Shown here piece by piece: positions 1-8,469 of a DNA stretch of 11,078 bases. The notes under the pieces are model-generated. The model had not been told where the DNA came from, searched no databases, and was given only the letters and a program-made list of their open reading frames with translations. Each line of letters starts with the position of its first letter. The first letter of the stretch is position 1. Position numbers and translations under genes: made by a program. Source of the stretch: Acholeplasmatales bacterium (lineage in GTDB: Bacteria > Bacillota_I > Bacilli_A > Acholeplasmatales > Anaeroplasmataceae). Location: NCBI GenBank assembly GCA_024690445.1, contig JAILPD010000036.1:1-11078 (forward strand). Reading direction: 5' to 3'.

Positions 1-593
1 TTAATATCAGAATCACTGATGTATTTTTCTTTAGCTGCAACTTCAACTAAAGTTTCAAAATTAGATAATGAATGGTTTTCACAATTAGCAGCAGCTAATC
101 TATCAATACCCTTCTTTAAGCCATATGTAAAGATAGAAACGATACCTAATACATTAGCTCCAGCTTCCTTTAATACATCTACAACCTCTAAAGATGAACC
201 TGCAGTAGAAATTAAATCCTCAACAACTACTACCTTCTTACCTTCTGGTACGATACCTTCAATTTGGTTTCCTCTACCATGGTCCTTAGCTCCACCTCTA
301 ACATAACCCATTGGTAAGCCTAGAATTTCAGCTACCATAGCTGCATGAGCAATACCTGCAGTTGAAGTACCTTCAATTACTTCTACATCAGGATAATACT
401 TCTTAATTGTATCAGCTAAGCCTTGCTCAACAACCTTTCTAACATCTGGATATGATAATGTTAATCTATTATCACAATAAATAGGTGACTTAATACCAGA
501 TGCCCAAGTAAATGGATCATTTGGCTTTAAGAATACAGCCTTAATCTTTAATAAATTCTTAGCAACTTCAACAGCTAATTCCTTCTCATTCAT
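1..593 (-). CDS. pyrE: Orotate phosphoribosyltransferase, 3' end cut by the window edge
   Basis: PyrE transfers phosphoribose from PRPP to orotate, giving OMP and pyrophosphate, the fifth step of de novo UMP synthesis in the cytoplasm. My translation from the ATG at 593 gives 197 residues before the window ends. The PRPP-binding motif [14 protein letters not shown] is at about 121-134. The catalytic flexible loop contains K103 and H105 followed by GRGNQ. The Bacillota-type segment [11 protein letters not shown] is at 76-86. Family members usually have about 210-215 residues, so only some 15 C-terminal residues should be missing. The ATG lies one base after the pyrF stop (TAA-A-ATG), and an AAAGGAG site (about 610-604) lies inside the end of pyrF, so translation is probably coupled. 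It is the last gene of the operon visible here; whether pyrB, pyrC or others follow cannot be seen. Confidence 0.96.
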   Translation of the reverse strand, partial: MNEKELAVEVAKNLLKIKAVFLKPNDPFTWASGIKSPIYCDNRLTLSYPDVRKVVEQGLADTIKKYYPDVEVIEGTSTAGIAHAAMVAEILGLPMGYVRGGAKDHGRGNQIEGIVPEGKKVVVVEDLISTAGSSLEVVDVLKEAGANVLGIVSIFTYGLKKGIDRLAAANCENHSLSNFETLVEVAAKEKYISDSDI

Positions 594-594
594 T

Positions 595-1281
595 TTAACA
601 AAACTCCTTTACACATCTCTTATAAGCAGCAACTGGATCTTCTGCCTTTGTAATACTTCTACCGACAACAATATATGTAGAACCTAACTCCTTAGCAAGT
701 GCTGGAGTCGCAACTCTCTTTTGATCATCAACAGAGTTATCAGCAAATCTAATACCAGGAGTAACACTTAATAAACCTAATTCCTTAATAATAGGCGCTT
801 CTAAAGCACTACATACAACACCATCTAAGCCTGCAGTCTTAGCATTTAAAGCATATTGCTTAACTACATCTGCTAAATTTTCTTTAATTAATAATTCATT
901 TTCTAATACTTCTTGTGAAATTGAAGTTAATTGTGTAACAGCAATTAACTTAGTCTTCTTACCAGATTCAGTAGAATCTAAGCCTCTTCTAGCCGCCTCC
1001 ATCATCTTAATACCACCAGCTGCGTGAACATTAGTGATTTCAACACCTAATTCACCTAAATTTCTCATCGCAGACTCAACAGTATTAGGAATATCATGAC
1101 ACTTTAAATCTAAGAAAATTTTAAATCCTTTTTCATGAAGTTCCTTTACTAATGATGGTCCTTCTTTATAGAAAATTTCCATACCGATTTTTAAATATGG
1201 ATTTAAACCATCAAATGGCTTTAAAAATTCATATAAATCATTTTTGTTTTTGAAATCACAAGCTATAATAACGTCTCTCAT
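595..1281 (-). CDS. pyrF: Orotidine 5'-phosphate decarboxylase
   Basis: PyrF decarboxylates OMP to UMP, the last step of de novo pyrimidine synthesis. The 228-residue protein has the usual length for the bacterial group I enzyme and a single TIM-barrel domain. D9 in the first strand (IIACDF) and K31 (LKIGMEI) are the expected substrate contacts. The catalytic lysine/aspartate array is D58-L-K60-C-H-D63-I. The phosphate-gripping segments TPGIR (174-178) and VVGRS (205-209) are intact. The position after the catalytic lysine is Cys, where Leu is common; I expect no functional effect. The start is one base after the pyrD stop (TAA-A-ATG), with a GGAAAGG ribosome site inside the end of pyrD. No lesion or unusual base use is visible. 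Confidence 0.97.
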   Translation of the reverse strand: MRDVIIACDFKNKNDLYEFLKPFDGLNPYLKIGMEIFYKEGPSLVKELHEKGFKIFLDLKCHDIPNTVESAMRNLGELGVEITNVHAAGGIKMMEAARRGLDSTESGKKTKLIAVTQLTSISQEVLENELLIKENLADVVKQYALNAKTAGLDGVVCSALEAPIIKELGLLSVTPGIRFADNSVDDQKRVATPALAKELGSTYIVVGRSITKAEDPVAAYKRCVKEFC

Positions 1282-1282
1282 T

Positions 1283-2194
1283 TTACTTTGCCTTTCCGAT
1301 GATTGTATTTAAATCATCAATATTAAATTCGTTCATAACTCTTGGTAAATCATTTATGATATCACGACATGCATATGGATTAACTAAATTTTCAGAACCA
1401 ATCATGACAAGTGAAGCACCAGCCATCATCATTTCTAATACCTCATAGGCATTACTAATACCACCCATACCAATTACTGGAATTGATACAGCGTGAGATA
1501 CCTCATATACCATTCTTAAGGCAACTGGGAAAATACCAGGTCCTGAATATCCACCCTTCTTAACTGCGATAATTGGCTGACCAGTTCTTAAGCTTATTCT
1601 CATACCTACTAAAGTATTAATTAAGCTTATTGCATCCGCACCAGCCTCTTCTACTGCCTTAGCCATCTTAACGATATCAGTTACATTTGGTGATAACTTT
1701 ACAATAATAGGCTTATTCTTACATGCCTTCTTTACTGCCTTAACTAAAGTATATGCAGTATCAGGATCAACACCAAATGCCATACCTCCGCCTTCAACAT
1801 TAGGACATGAAATATTTAATTCGATTGCAAATACCTTATCACATTTAGATAATCTCTTACATGTTTCAACATATTCAAATTGAGAATGTCCACCAACATT
1901 GGCAATAATTTGATCACTATATACCTTATCTAGCTTAGGTAATTCTTCTGAAATAACCTTATCTACACCAGGATTTTGAAGACCAATTGAATTAATTAAT
2001 CCAGCTTGACATTCAGCAATTCTAGGAAGGGGGTTACCATATCTTGGATTTAATGTAGTACCCTTTACAGATATAGATCCTAAGCAGTTAATATCATATA
2101 ATTCAGCAAATTCATATCCAAATCCAAATGTACCAGAAGCTGGAATAATTGGATTTTTAAATTCTTTTCCTAAAAATTTGATTTTAGTATTCAT
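1283..2194 (-). CDS. pyrD: Dihydroorotate dehydrogenase class 1B, catalytic subunit
   Basis: PyrD is the FMN-binding catalytic subunit that oxidises dihydroorotate to orotate. In the class 1B enzyme it forms a heterotetramer with PyrK and passes electrons to NAD+. The 303-residue TIM-barrel protein carries the class 1 catalytic cysteine C130 in NISCPNVEGGG, rather than the serine of class 2 enzymes. The substrate loop NSIGLQNPG is at 68-76. The FMN-binding stretches are KLSPN (166-170), NTLVGMRI (193-200), GGYSGPG (214-220) and IGMGGI (241-246). The immediately upstream pyrK supports the 1B class. Its ATG shares a base with the pyrK stop (TAATG), and a GAGGTGG site lies inside pyrK, so the two subunits are likely made in step. 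Confidence 0.97.
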   Translation of the reverse strand: MNTKIKFLGKEFKNPIIPASGTFGFGYEFAELYDINCLGSISVKGTTLNPRYGNPLPRIAECQAGLINSIGLQNPGVDKVISEELPKLDKVYSDQIIANVGGHSQFEYVETCKRLSKCDKVFAIELNISCPNVEGGGMAFGVDPDTAYTLVKAVKKACKNKPIIVKLSPNVTDIVKMAKAVEEAGADAISLINTLVGMRISLRTGQPIIAVKKGGYSGPGIFPVALRMVYEVSHAVSIPVIGMGGISNAYEVLEMMMAGASLVMIGSENLVNPYACRDIINDLPRVMNEFNIDDLNTIIGKAK

Positions 2195-2922
2195 TAGAAT
2201 TCCACCTCACTTGCTAAAAATACAGGACCATCCTTACATACTCTCTTTGGACCATTAGTTGTCTTAATTGTACAACCCATACAAGCACCAAAGCCACAGC
2301 CCATTCTAGCCTCTAGTGAAACCTCACCATTAGGATAAGCCTTAGCTAAAGCCTCAAGCATTCTATATGGACCACAAGAATAGTAATAATCAATATTAAG
2401 ATTTTCTGCTTTAATTAAATCTAATACTGTACCCTTAAAGCCATATGAGCCATCATCAGTACAAATATGCAAATCAGTTAATTCTGATAATTTATCTAAT
2501 AATACTAAATCATCCTTACTTCTTGCACCATAAATCATTTGTGGCTTAATACCTTTTTCATTATACATTCTAATTACTGAAAACATTGGAGCTACACCAA
2601 TACCACCAGCAATTAATGTAGGCTTATTAGTCTTATCTAGGTTAAAGCCTTGGCCTAAGCCAATTAAGCAATTAAGCTTAGAGCCTTTTTCAAGTACTGT
2701 CATATCTTTAGTACCAAGACCAATAACCTTAAATAAAATATCAATATAACCAGGACCAAAATCAGAAACTGAGATTGGTCTTCTTAAGTAGTGAGAAGGT
2801 AAAGTTATATTAATGAACTCACCACAGTTCTTAATCTCGCTTACATCTCCTTCAAGTCTCATTAGATAAATATCTTTAGATACCTTTTCGTTTTGTGTAA
2901 TTGTTAACTCTACTTCTTTCAT
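2194..2922 (-). CDS. pyrK: Dihydroorotate dehydrogenase electron-transfer subunit (FAD, 2Fe-2S)
   Basis: PyrK is the ferredoxin-reductase-like partner of PyrD. It takes electrons from FMN through a 2Fe-2S cluster to FAD and then NAD+. The 242-residue protein has the FAD-binding RRPIS motif (47-51) in an N-terminal beta barrel. The nucleotide-binding AGGIGVAP (105-112) and YSCGP (181-185) follow in the NAD domain. A C-terminal 2Fe-2S site has the spacing C209-x4-C214-x2-C217-x11-C229, all four cysteines present, within the family signature LEARMGCGFGACMGC and RVCKDGPVF. Length is close to the usual 250-260. The start ATG lies 7 bases after the carB stop. Its AAGGAG ribosome site is formed by the last two sense codons of carB (AAG GAG), about 10 bases from the ATG, a slightly long spacing. 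Confidence 0.96.
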   Translation of the reverse strand: MKEVELTITQNEKVSKDIYLMRLEGDVSEIKNCGEFINITLPSHYLRRPISVSDFGPGYIDILFKVIGLGTKDMTVLEKGSKLNCLIGLGQGFNLDKTNKPTLIAGGIGVAPMFSVIRMYNEKGIKPQMIYGARSKDDLVLLDKLSELTDLHICTDDGSYGFKGTVLDLIKAENLNIDYYYSCGPYRMLEALAKAYPNGEVSLEARMGCGFGACMGCTIKTTNGPKRVCKDGPVFLASEVEF

Positions 2923-2929
2923 AATTTAT

Positions 2930-5900
2930 CTACTCCTTATCTATTACAGAAATTCCCATTGTTACTTCTTCTAATACATCTAATAATACCTTTACAGTAT
3001 CAAGACATGTAAATACAGTAACATTATTATCAATAGCGGCACGTCTAATTAGCTTACCATCAATATTTTGATTAACACCCTCAGTAGATGTGTTAATTAC
3101 ATAAGTTACATAACCCTTTCTAATTGAATCAAGGATTTCCTCGCTACCTTCTGAAATCTTCTTCTTAGCACGAGTCTTAATTCCATTCTTCTTTAAGAAA
3201 TCAGCTGTACCTGATGTAGCTTCAATATTAAATCCTAGCTTATAGAATCTTCTAATTAATGGTAAAGCAGCTTCTTTATCAGCATCTGCGATAGTAGCTA
3301 AAATAGTACCATAATTAGAAACTCTTGTATTAGAAGCCTTTAATGACTTATATAAAGCTCTATTTAATGAGTAATCATAACCAATTGCCTCACCTGTAGA
3401 CTTCATTTCAGGAGATAATACAACATCTAATCCTGTTAATTTTGTAAATGAGAATGTAGGTGTCTTTACATACCATCTCTTACGCTTCTTACCTAAACCA
3501 ACATAGCCTAAATCCTTAAGCTTAGCACCAAGCATTACCTTAGTTGCGATATTTGCAATAGGTGTATCAGTAGACTTAGCTAAGAATGGAACTGTTCTAG
3601 ATGATCTTGGGTTAACTTCAATGATTGATACATTATTATTCTTATCAACAATGAATTGAATATTGAATAAACCAACCATCTTAAGTTTAATACCAATTCT
3701 ATTAGTATAATCAACAATAGTCTTTTGAGCTTCTTCATTTAAAGAATATGGAGGATAAACACTCATTGAATCTCCTGAGTGAACACCAGTTCTTTCAATA
3801 TGCTCCATAATACCTGGGATGAATACATCTTCTCCATCACAGATAGCATCTACTTCACATTCTTGACCAAATACATATTTATCAACTAAAATTGGGTGCT
3901 CATTATCGAAAGCAACAGCCTCTTTAACCTTTGCTTTTAATACCTTCTCATCATAAACGATGTGCATCATACGACCACCTAATACAAATGATGGTCTAAC
4001 TAATACAGGGTAACCAATCTCATTAGCAGCTTTTACAGCTTCTTCAACAGAGAATACACCATATCCCTTTGGCATTGGAATACCAATTTCATTCATAGCC
4101 TCTTCAAATAATTTTCTATCTTCTGCAACATCAATAGCATCTGCTTGAGTACCAAAGATTCTAATATTTTGAGCAGCTAGCTTATCTGCAAGGTTAATTG
4201 CAGTTTGACCACCTAAGGCAACTACTACACCTTCTGGCTTTTCATGGTCAATTACATTCATAACATCTTCAAATGTTAATGGTTCAAAATATAATTTATC
4301 AGATACAGTATAGTCTGTTGATACAGTTTCTGGGTTACAGTTAATTATGATTGCCTCATAACCAGCTTCTTGAATACCCCAAATTGCATGAACTGTAGTA
4401 TAGTCAAATTCTACACCTTGACCAATTCTAATTGGACCTGAACCTAATACTACAATCTTCTTTCTATCTGATCTAACAGATTCATTTTCATGTTCATATG
4501 TTGAATAAAAGTAAGGAACATATGCTTTAAATTCAGATGCACATGTATCTATCATCTTATATACAGGGAAGATATCATATTTCTTTCTTAAATCATACAT
4601 TTCATATGGAGTCTTATTCCAAATTCTTCCTAAGTAAGAATCTGAGAATCCCCACTCCTTAGCAAATCTTAATGTTTCCTCATCAAGCTTTGAATTCTTT
4701 AAATCCTTTTCAATTTCAACAATATGCATAATCTTATCTAAGAAGAATCTATCAATCTTAGTAATCTTATAAATTTTTTCTACTGTAATGCCTCTTCTAA
4801 AGCTTTCAGCAACAGCGTAGATTCTTTCATCAGTATTATCATCGATGAACTTTAATAATTCTTCATCACTAAAAGTCTTAAACTTATCTAATTCAATATG
4901 ATCAACCTTATTTTCTAGTGATCTAATTGCCTTTAATAATGATTCCTCAAAAGTTCTACCAATTGACATTACTTCACCAGTTGCCTTCATCTGAGTAGAA
5001 AGCTTTCTATTTGCATCTTGGAACTTATCAAATGGGAATCTAGGGAATTTAGTTACAACATAATCTAGTGTTGGTTCAAATGAAGCAATTGTAGATGAGA
5101 TTTCAATTTCATCTAATGTTAAACCAGCAGCTATCTTAGCTGATACTCTAGCAATTGGAAATCCTGATGCCTTAGATGCTAAAGCACTTGATCTAGATAC
5201 TCTTGGGTTAACTTCAATCACATAATAATTGAATGAATATGGGTCTAATGCATACTGAACATTACAACCACCTTCAATACCTAATGCTCTAATAATTCTT
5301 AACGCAGAATTTCTAAGCATTTGATATTCCTTATTAGTTAATGTTTGAACTGGAGCTACTACTATTGAGTCACCTGTATGAACACCAACTGGGTCTAAAT
5401 TTTCCATAGAACAAACAATAATTGCTGTATTATTCTTATCTCTCATAACTTCAAGTTCAATTTCTTTAAAGCCCTTAATAGACTTTTCAACTAATACTTG
5501 AGTAACAGGAGATAGCTTTAATGCATTTTTAACTAATGGACGTAATTCTTCTTCATTATCGGCAAATCCACCACCAGTACCACCTAATGTGAAGGCAGGT
5601 CTAATAATGATTGGGTAACCAATCTTTTCGGCTGCCTTTACAGCTTCTTCAATTGTTGTTGCGATTGTAGATTCACAAATTGGTTCTCCAATTTGTAAGC
5701 ATAACTCTCTAAATAATTCTCTATCTTCAGCACGTTCAATCGCATCAGCGTTAGTACCTAATAATTCAACATTACACTCATCTAGAATACCTTTTCTAGC
5801 AAGCTTCATACCTAAGTTTAAACCTGTTTGACCACCAATAGAACATAACAATCCATCTGGACGCTCATATCTAATAATCTTAGCAACATGTTCAAGATCT

Positions 5901-6106
5901 AGTGGTTCCATATAAACCTTATCAGCAATCTTAGTATCTGTCATAATAGTTGCGGGATTTGAGTTAACTAGAATAACCTCATAGCCTTCTTCCTTTAAAG
6001 CAAGACATGCTTGAGTACCTGCATAGTCAAATTCAGCAGCCTGACCAATAACAATAGGGCCAGAACCTATTACCATTATCTTTTTAATATCTGTACGTTT
6101 AGGCAT
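2930..6106 (-). CDS. carB: Carbamoyl-phosphate synthase large subunit
   Basis: CarB uses bicarbonate, two ATP and ammonia channelled from CarA to make carbamoyl phosphate, the first pathway intermediate. From the chosen ATG at 6106 it has 1058 residues, close to the usual 1060-1075. The first carboxyphosphate half is at about 1-400, with GGTGGG (175-180) and [15 protein letters not shown] (298-312). An oligomerisation region spans about 400-545. The second carbamate-phosphorylating half is at about 546-930, with [11 protein letters not shown] (554-564) and [15 protein letters not shown] (830-844). A C-terminal MGS-like regulatory domain follows from about 935. A start 11 codons upstream (6139) is open, but the ATG at 6106 gives the family N-terminus [17 protein letters not shown] and has GGAGGT seven bases before it. 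It overlaps carA by 8 bases (ATGCCTAA). Confidence 0.97.
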   Translation of the reverse strand: MPKRTDIKKIMVIGSGPIVIGQAAEFDYAGTQACLALKEEGYEVILVNSNPATIMTDTKIADKVYMEPLDLEHVAKIIRYERPDGLLCSIGGQTGLNLGMKLARKGILDECNVELLGTNADAIERAEDRELFRELCLQIGEPICESTIATTIEEAVKAAEKIGYPIIIRPAFTLGGTGGGFADNEEELRPLVKNALKLSPVTQVLVEKSIKGFKEIELEVMRDKNNTAIIVCSMENLDPVGVHTGDSIVVAPVQTLTNKEYQMLRNSALRIIRALGIEGGCNVQYALDPYSFNYYVIEVNPRVSRSSALASKASGFPIARVSAKIAAGLTLDEIEISSTIASFEPTLDYVVTKFPRFPFDKFQDANRKLSTQMKATGEVMSIGRTFEESLLKAIRSLENKVDHIELDKFKTFSDEELLKFIDDNTDERIYAVAESFRRGITVEKIYKITKIDRFFLDKIMHIVEIEKDLKNSKLDEETLRFAKEWGFSDSYLGRIWNKTPYEMYDLRKKYDIFPVYKMIDTCASEFKAYVPYFYSTYEHENESVRSDRKKIVVLGSGPIRIGQGVEFDYTTVHAIWGIQEAGYEAIIINCNPETVSTDYTVSDKLYFEPLTFEDVMNVIDHEKPEGVVVALGGQTAINLADKLAAQNIRIFGTQADAIDVAEDRKLFEEAMNEIGIPMPKGYGVFSVEEAVKAANEIGYPVLVRPSFVLGGRMMHIVYDEKVLKAKVKEAVAFDNEHPILVDKYVFGQECEVDAICDGEDVFIPGIMEHIERTGVHSGDSMSVYPPYSLNEEAQKTIVDYTNRIGIKLKMVGLFNIQFIVDKNNNVSIIEVNPRSSRTVPFLAKSTDTPIANIATKVMLGAKLKDLGYVGLGKKRKRWYVKTPTFSFTKLTGLDVVLSPEMKSTGEAIGYDYSLNRALYKSLKASNTRVSNYGTILATIADADKEAALPLIRRFYKLGFNIEATSGTADFLKKNGIKTRAKKKISEGSEEILDSIRKGYVTYVINTSTEGVNQNIDGKLIRRAAIDNNVTVFTCLDTVKVLLDVLEEVTMGISVIDKE

Positions 6107-7202
6107 TTTTATTACCTCCAAAATCATATAATAAATCAATAAATTGCTTGAATAAATATTCTGAATCCTCAGGGCCAGCGGCTGATTCGGGGTGATATTG
6201 AATAGAGATTACATGATTTTTTACATCTCTAACACCCTCTAATTCACCATCAATAACATTAACATGAGTTAACTCTAAACCTGTTCCTTCTAATGAATTC
6301 TTATCAATTGCGAATGAGTGATTTTGGCTTGTAATTTCTACCTTACCTGTTAACAAATTCTTAACAGGGTGATTAGCACCTCTATGACCAAATTTCATCT
6401 TATATGTCTTAGCACCATAAGCAAGTCCAATGATTTGATGTCCTAAACAAATACCAAAGATTGGAAGTTTACCCTTACACTTCTTTACTAAATCAATTAC
6501 TGGTTTTGCATCCTCTGGATCACCAGGACCATTTGAAATAAATAATCCATCTGGTTGATGCTTCATTATATCTTCATATGTAGATGTGTAAGGAACTACA
6601 ACTACATTACATCCGAATTTATTAAATTTTCTAACGATATTCATTTTAATACCACAGTCAACAGCAACTACAGTATAATTTGGATTAGCTGTTCTTGAAT
6701 ACCAAACCTTTTTAGTTGAAACTCTATCTAATTGGTTGTGTTCGAATCCTCTTGCCTTTATTTCCTTTACTGCCTCATCAGTTGGCTTATCAATATCACA
6801 AATCATAACTAATTGTGATCCTTGATCTCTAATGATTCTAGCAAGCTCTCTAGTATCAATATTTGAAATACCGGCAGCGTCATTTTCATCCATGACATCA
6901 CCTAATGTTTTTGTCGCTCTAAAGTTAGATGGGAAGTCATTATATTCTCTTACTACAAATCCACTCATCTTAATTGATTTAGATTCATAGTCATCATCAG
7001 TAATACCATAATTACCAATTAATGGATATGTCATACATACAACCTGGCCACAATATGATGAGTCAGATAATATTTCTTGATATCCAACCATTGACGTATT
7101 GAATACTATTTCGGCAATTACTTCCTTTTTACTACCGAAGCCAACGCCTAAAAACTCCATTCCGTTTGCTAATACTAGTTTTCGATCCTTTACAACCTTC
7201 AT
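6099..7202 (-). CDS. carA: Carbamoyl-phosphate synthase small (glutaminase) subunit
   Basis: CarA hydrolyses glutamine and feeds the ammonia to CarB. The 367-residue protein matches the usual 360-380. The N-terminal CPSase small-chain domain (about 1-170) includes [20 protein letters not shown] (34-53). A class I glutamine amidotransferase domain (about 175-360) follows. Its nucleophile is C252 in GICLGHQ, its oxyanion region is SNGPGDP (223-229), and its His/Glu pair is H337 and E339 in QYHPES. The first gene of the operon, it starts just downstream of a PyrR-type attenuator. The ribosome site is weak (GAAAGAGAG, about 9 bases from the ATG), so basal initiation may be modest. The start gives the expected short lead-in before the first strand ([16 protein letters not shown]). 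The same operon makes orotate, so a pyrimidine rather than an arginine role is likely. Confidence 0.97.
   Translation of the reverse strand: MKVVKDRKLVLANGMEFLGVGFGSKKEVIAEIVFNTSMVGYQEILSDSSYCGQVVCMTYPLIGNYGITDDDYESKSIKMSGFVVREYNDFPSNFRATKTLGDVMDENDAAGISNIDTRELARIIRDQGSQLVMICDIDKPTDEAVKEIKARGFEHNQLDRVSTKKVWYSRTANPNYTVVAVDCGIKMNIVRKFNKFGCNVVVVPYTSTYEDIMKHQPDGLFISNGPGDPEDAKPVIDLVKKCKGKLPIFGICLGHQIIGLAYGAKTYKMKFGHRGANHPVKNLLTGKVEITSQNHSFAIDKNSLEGTGLELTHVNVIDGELEGVRDVKNHVISIQYHPESAAGPEDSEYLFKQFIDLLYDFGGNKNA
6114..6119 (-). promoter_or_regulatory. Ribosome binding site that fixes the carB start
   Basis: GGAGGT on the minus strand lies seven bases before the ATG at 6106 and inside the carA reading frame (its Gly-Gly codons). 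The alternative ATG at 6139 has no comparable site, so this decides the start. The position suggests carB translation is coupled to carA, which fits the 1:1 subunit ratio of the enzyme. Confidence 0.85.
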
Positions 7203-7234
7203 ATTATTCTCTCTTTCTCTTTAAAATAGTTAAT

Positions 7235-7269
7235 AAAAAAAGTTTTCTAGCCAAAAAGACTAGAAAACT
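7235..7269 (-). terminator. Intrinsic terminator of the pyr attenuator
   Basis: The perfect 10-bp arms AGTTTTCTAG (7269-7260) and CTAGAAAACT (7250-7241) extend inward by a G·U and a C-G pair to a five-T loop. Six more T follow on the minus strand (7240-7235). It lies between the PyrR hairpin and the carA ATG, so it can only act as a conditional stop for the operon transcript. Confidence 0.88.
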
Positions 7270-7336
7270 AGTAATATCGTCATTGGTATTATTTATTCTA
7301 ATCTTGTTAGCCTCACTGGACTATCTTAAAGTTTCC
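7235..7336 (-). promoter_or_regulatory. PyrR-responsive transcription attenuator of the pyr operon
   Basis: The minus strand at 7322-7309 reads AGUCCAGUGAGGCU, matching the conserved core of PyrR-binding RNA. It folds as a 4-bp upper stem (AGUC/GGCU) with hexaloop CAGUGA. Below it is a purine-rich 3' bulge (AACAAGA, 7308-7302), then a lower stem UUUAA (7330-7326) with UUAGA (7301-7297). The 3' arm has a second option: GAUUAGAA (7303-7296) can pair with UUCUAGUC (7265-7258), which is the 5' arm of the downstream terminator. In the known mechanism, PyrR with UMP/UTP holds the first hairpin so the terminator forms and transcription stops. Without PyrR the second pairing forms and RNA polymerase reads through. 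Pairings were traced by eye without energy calculation; pyrR is not in the window. Confidence 0.85.
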
Positions 7337-7342
7337 GTAAAA

Positions 7343-7371
7343 ATAATATCACTTAATGACTCTCTATTCAA
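7343..7371 (-). promoter_or_regulatory. Probable main promoter of the pyr operon
   Basis: TTGAAT (7371-7366) and TATTAT (7348-7343) are spaced by 17 bases. A TG one base before the -10 gives it an extended -10 form. The predicted start is near G7336, giving a leader of about 134 bases that begins GGAAAC directly before the PyrR hairpin. This placement makes it a better candidate than the second promoter-like site about 70 bases upstream. No transcription start data are available. Confidence 0.65.
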
Positions 7372-7411
7372 GTTTTTTTTATTAATTTTTTTGAGTAAAT
7401 TTATGAAAACG

Positions 7412-7432
7412 ATTATATCATTTATGATATAA
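7412..7432 (-). promoter_or_regulatory. Second promoter-like site overlapping an inverted repeat
   Basis: A consensus TATAAT (7417-7412) is preceded by TG one base upstream (extended -10), but I see no -35 at the right distance. It is embedded in a perfect inverted repeat with 9-bp arms TTATATCAT and ATGATATAA around a central AA (7432-7413). The repeat begins just after the stop of the Sel1 gene. It may be an upstream pyr promoter under operator control, or a weak hairpin at the end of the Sel1 transcript; it lacks a T tract. Confidence 0.4.
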
Positions 7433-7434
7433 GG

Positions 7435-8346
7435 TTATTTTTCACTCATTTCCTTCCACTTATTTGCTAAATCCAAATCTTTTTTACAACCAACGCCATT
7501 TAAATAACAAATATATAAATTATACATTGCCTTTTTATTACCTCTATCAGCCGCAGCCTTAAATAATGTAAAAGCCATCTTTAAATCCTTAGTGCATCCT
7601 AAGCCATTAAATAGGCAAATTGCCTTATTAAACATTCCTTCAGTATCATTTTGTTCGGCAGCCTTAGAAAAGCATTCAAAGCCTCTTTTTGGATTTTTTG
7701 CAATGCCTTCTCCTGCTAAGAACATACTTCCAACTCTATTTAATGCTCTTAAATCACCTTTATTAGCTAGCTTCTCATAAATATCAAATGCCTTTTCATA
7801 ATTGATACCAATTCCTTCACCAACATAATAGCAGCTAGCAAGATACATTCCAGCATTGTCATTCTTATTTTCATATGCCTTCTTATACCATTCAAAAGCT
7901 TTAGCATAATTTTTAAGAACACCAATACCCTTAGAATAGCATTTAGCTAGATTAAGCATTGAATCAGAATCTCCTAATTCACTACCTTTATTAAATGCTT
8001 CATATGCTAAAGGATTATTAATAACAGTTCCTAAACCCTTTAAATAACATTCACCCAAATTATTAAATGCTTTAGGTAGATTTTGTATAGTTGCCTTCTT
8101 AAAGCATTCAAAGGCTTTTTCCTTATTCACTTCTGTTCCTTCACCATTTAAATATGCAAGTCCTAGCTCATTTAACGCTTCTGGATCTCCATTTTCAGCA
8201 TTTTTAATTAATTCATTATCAATACTTTTTGTAAAAATCTTCTTACGTCTTGTAAATAAAAAAACTAACAAAACAAATAAAATAATTACAACACAACAAC
8301 CAACTACAATGACAAGAGTTAAGTTCTCCTTAATAAACTCTAACAT
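7435..8346 (-). CDS. Membrane-anchored protein with seven Sel1-like repeats
   Basis: The 303-residue protein has a short N-terminus, one hydrophobic segment (about 10-31) and then RRKK. The positive-inside rule therefore puts the C-terminal domain in the cytoplasm. That domain holds seven Sel1-like (SLR, TPR-related) repeats of about 36 residues, starting near 54, 89, 125, 162, 197, 233 and 269. They share the pattern A-x-x-x-L-x-x-x-Y/F-x-x-G-x-G followed by A-x-x-W/C/Y-F/Y-K-K-A. SLR domains are protein-interaction scaffolds; the partner cannot be read from sequence. I start at the ATG at 8346, which has GGCGGTG about seven bases before it. The 37-codon upstream extension crosses the probable promoter and lacks a ribosome site. 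The gene lies between the lipoprotein and the pyr operon, in the same direction, but with a terminator before it and a promoter after it. Confidence 0.85.
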   Translation of the reverse strand: MLEFIKENLTLVIVVGCCVVIILFVLLVFLFTRRKKIFTKSIDNELIKNAENGDPEALNELGLAYLNGEGTEVNKEKAFECFKKATIQNLPKAFNNLGECYLKGLGTVINNPLAYEAFNKGSELGDSDSMLNLAKCYSKGIGVLKNYAKAFEWYKKAYENKNDNAGMYLASCYYVGEGIGINYEKAFDIYEKLANKGDLRALNRVGSMFLAGEGIAKNPKRGFECFSKAAEQNDTEGMFNKAICLFNGLGCTKDLKMAFTLFKAAADRGNKKAMYNLYICYLNGVGCKKDLDLANKWKEMSEK

Positions 8347-8373
8347 ATATTTCACCGCCAATCCCTTTATACC

Positions 8374-8379
8374 ATTATA
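8374..8379 (-). promoter_or_regulatory. Candidate -10 box for the Sel1-repeat gene
   Basis: A consensus TATAAT on the minus strand sits 28 bases before the chosen ATG and downstream of the terminator of the preceding gene. No convincing -35 hexamer is visible; the spacer region is only an A/T tract. It supports independent transcription and the shorter start. Confidence 0.4.
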
Positions 8380-8442
8380 ACTTTTAATTAAAAAATAAAA
8401 AAGCATTTTAAAGTATTTATTGAATATTGGACATGGGGTACG

Positions 8443-8469
8443 AAAAAAGAGTTGCAATTAAGCAACTCT
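8443..8469 (-). terminator. Intrinsic terminator of the lipoprotein gene
   Basis: Perfect 8-bp arms AGAGTTGC (8469-8462) and GCAACTCT (8455-8448) enclose loop TTAATT and run into a T tract (8448-8443). The hairpin begins within the TAG stop codon of the lipoprotein gene (8470-8468), so there is essentially no 3' untranslated spacer. Confidence 0.88.

Noticed and set aside
19..306. Plus-strand open frame of 95 codons
   Set aside because: It is the antisense of pyrE, whose minus-strand translation carries the PRPP motif; no ribosome site or family resemblance.
6107..6139. 11-codon N-terminal extension of carB
   Set aside because: The ATG at 6106 has GGAGGT at ideal spacing and gives the family N-terminus; the longer form overlaps carA further and has no ribosome site.
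7166..7432. Plus-strand open frame of 88 codons
   Set aside because: It runs antisense through the carA start, the attenuator and the promoter region; its hydrophobic translation comes from A/T-rich DNA.
7592..7780. Plus-strand open frame of 62 codons
   Set aside because: Antisense shadow of the Sel1 repeats.
8347..8457. 37-codon N-terminal extension of the Sel1-repeat protein
   Set aside because: It would start inside the previous gene's terminator region and cross a TATAAT box; the start at 8346 has a ribosome site and puts the membrane segment at the N-terminus.
8443..8469. The hairpin as an operator for the Sel1 gene
   Set aside because: The T tract directly after the stem and the overlap with the stop codon fit an intrinsic terminator better.
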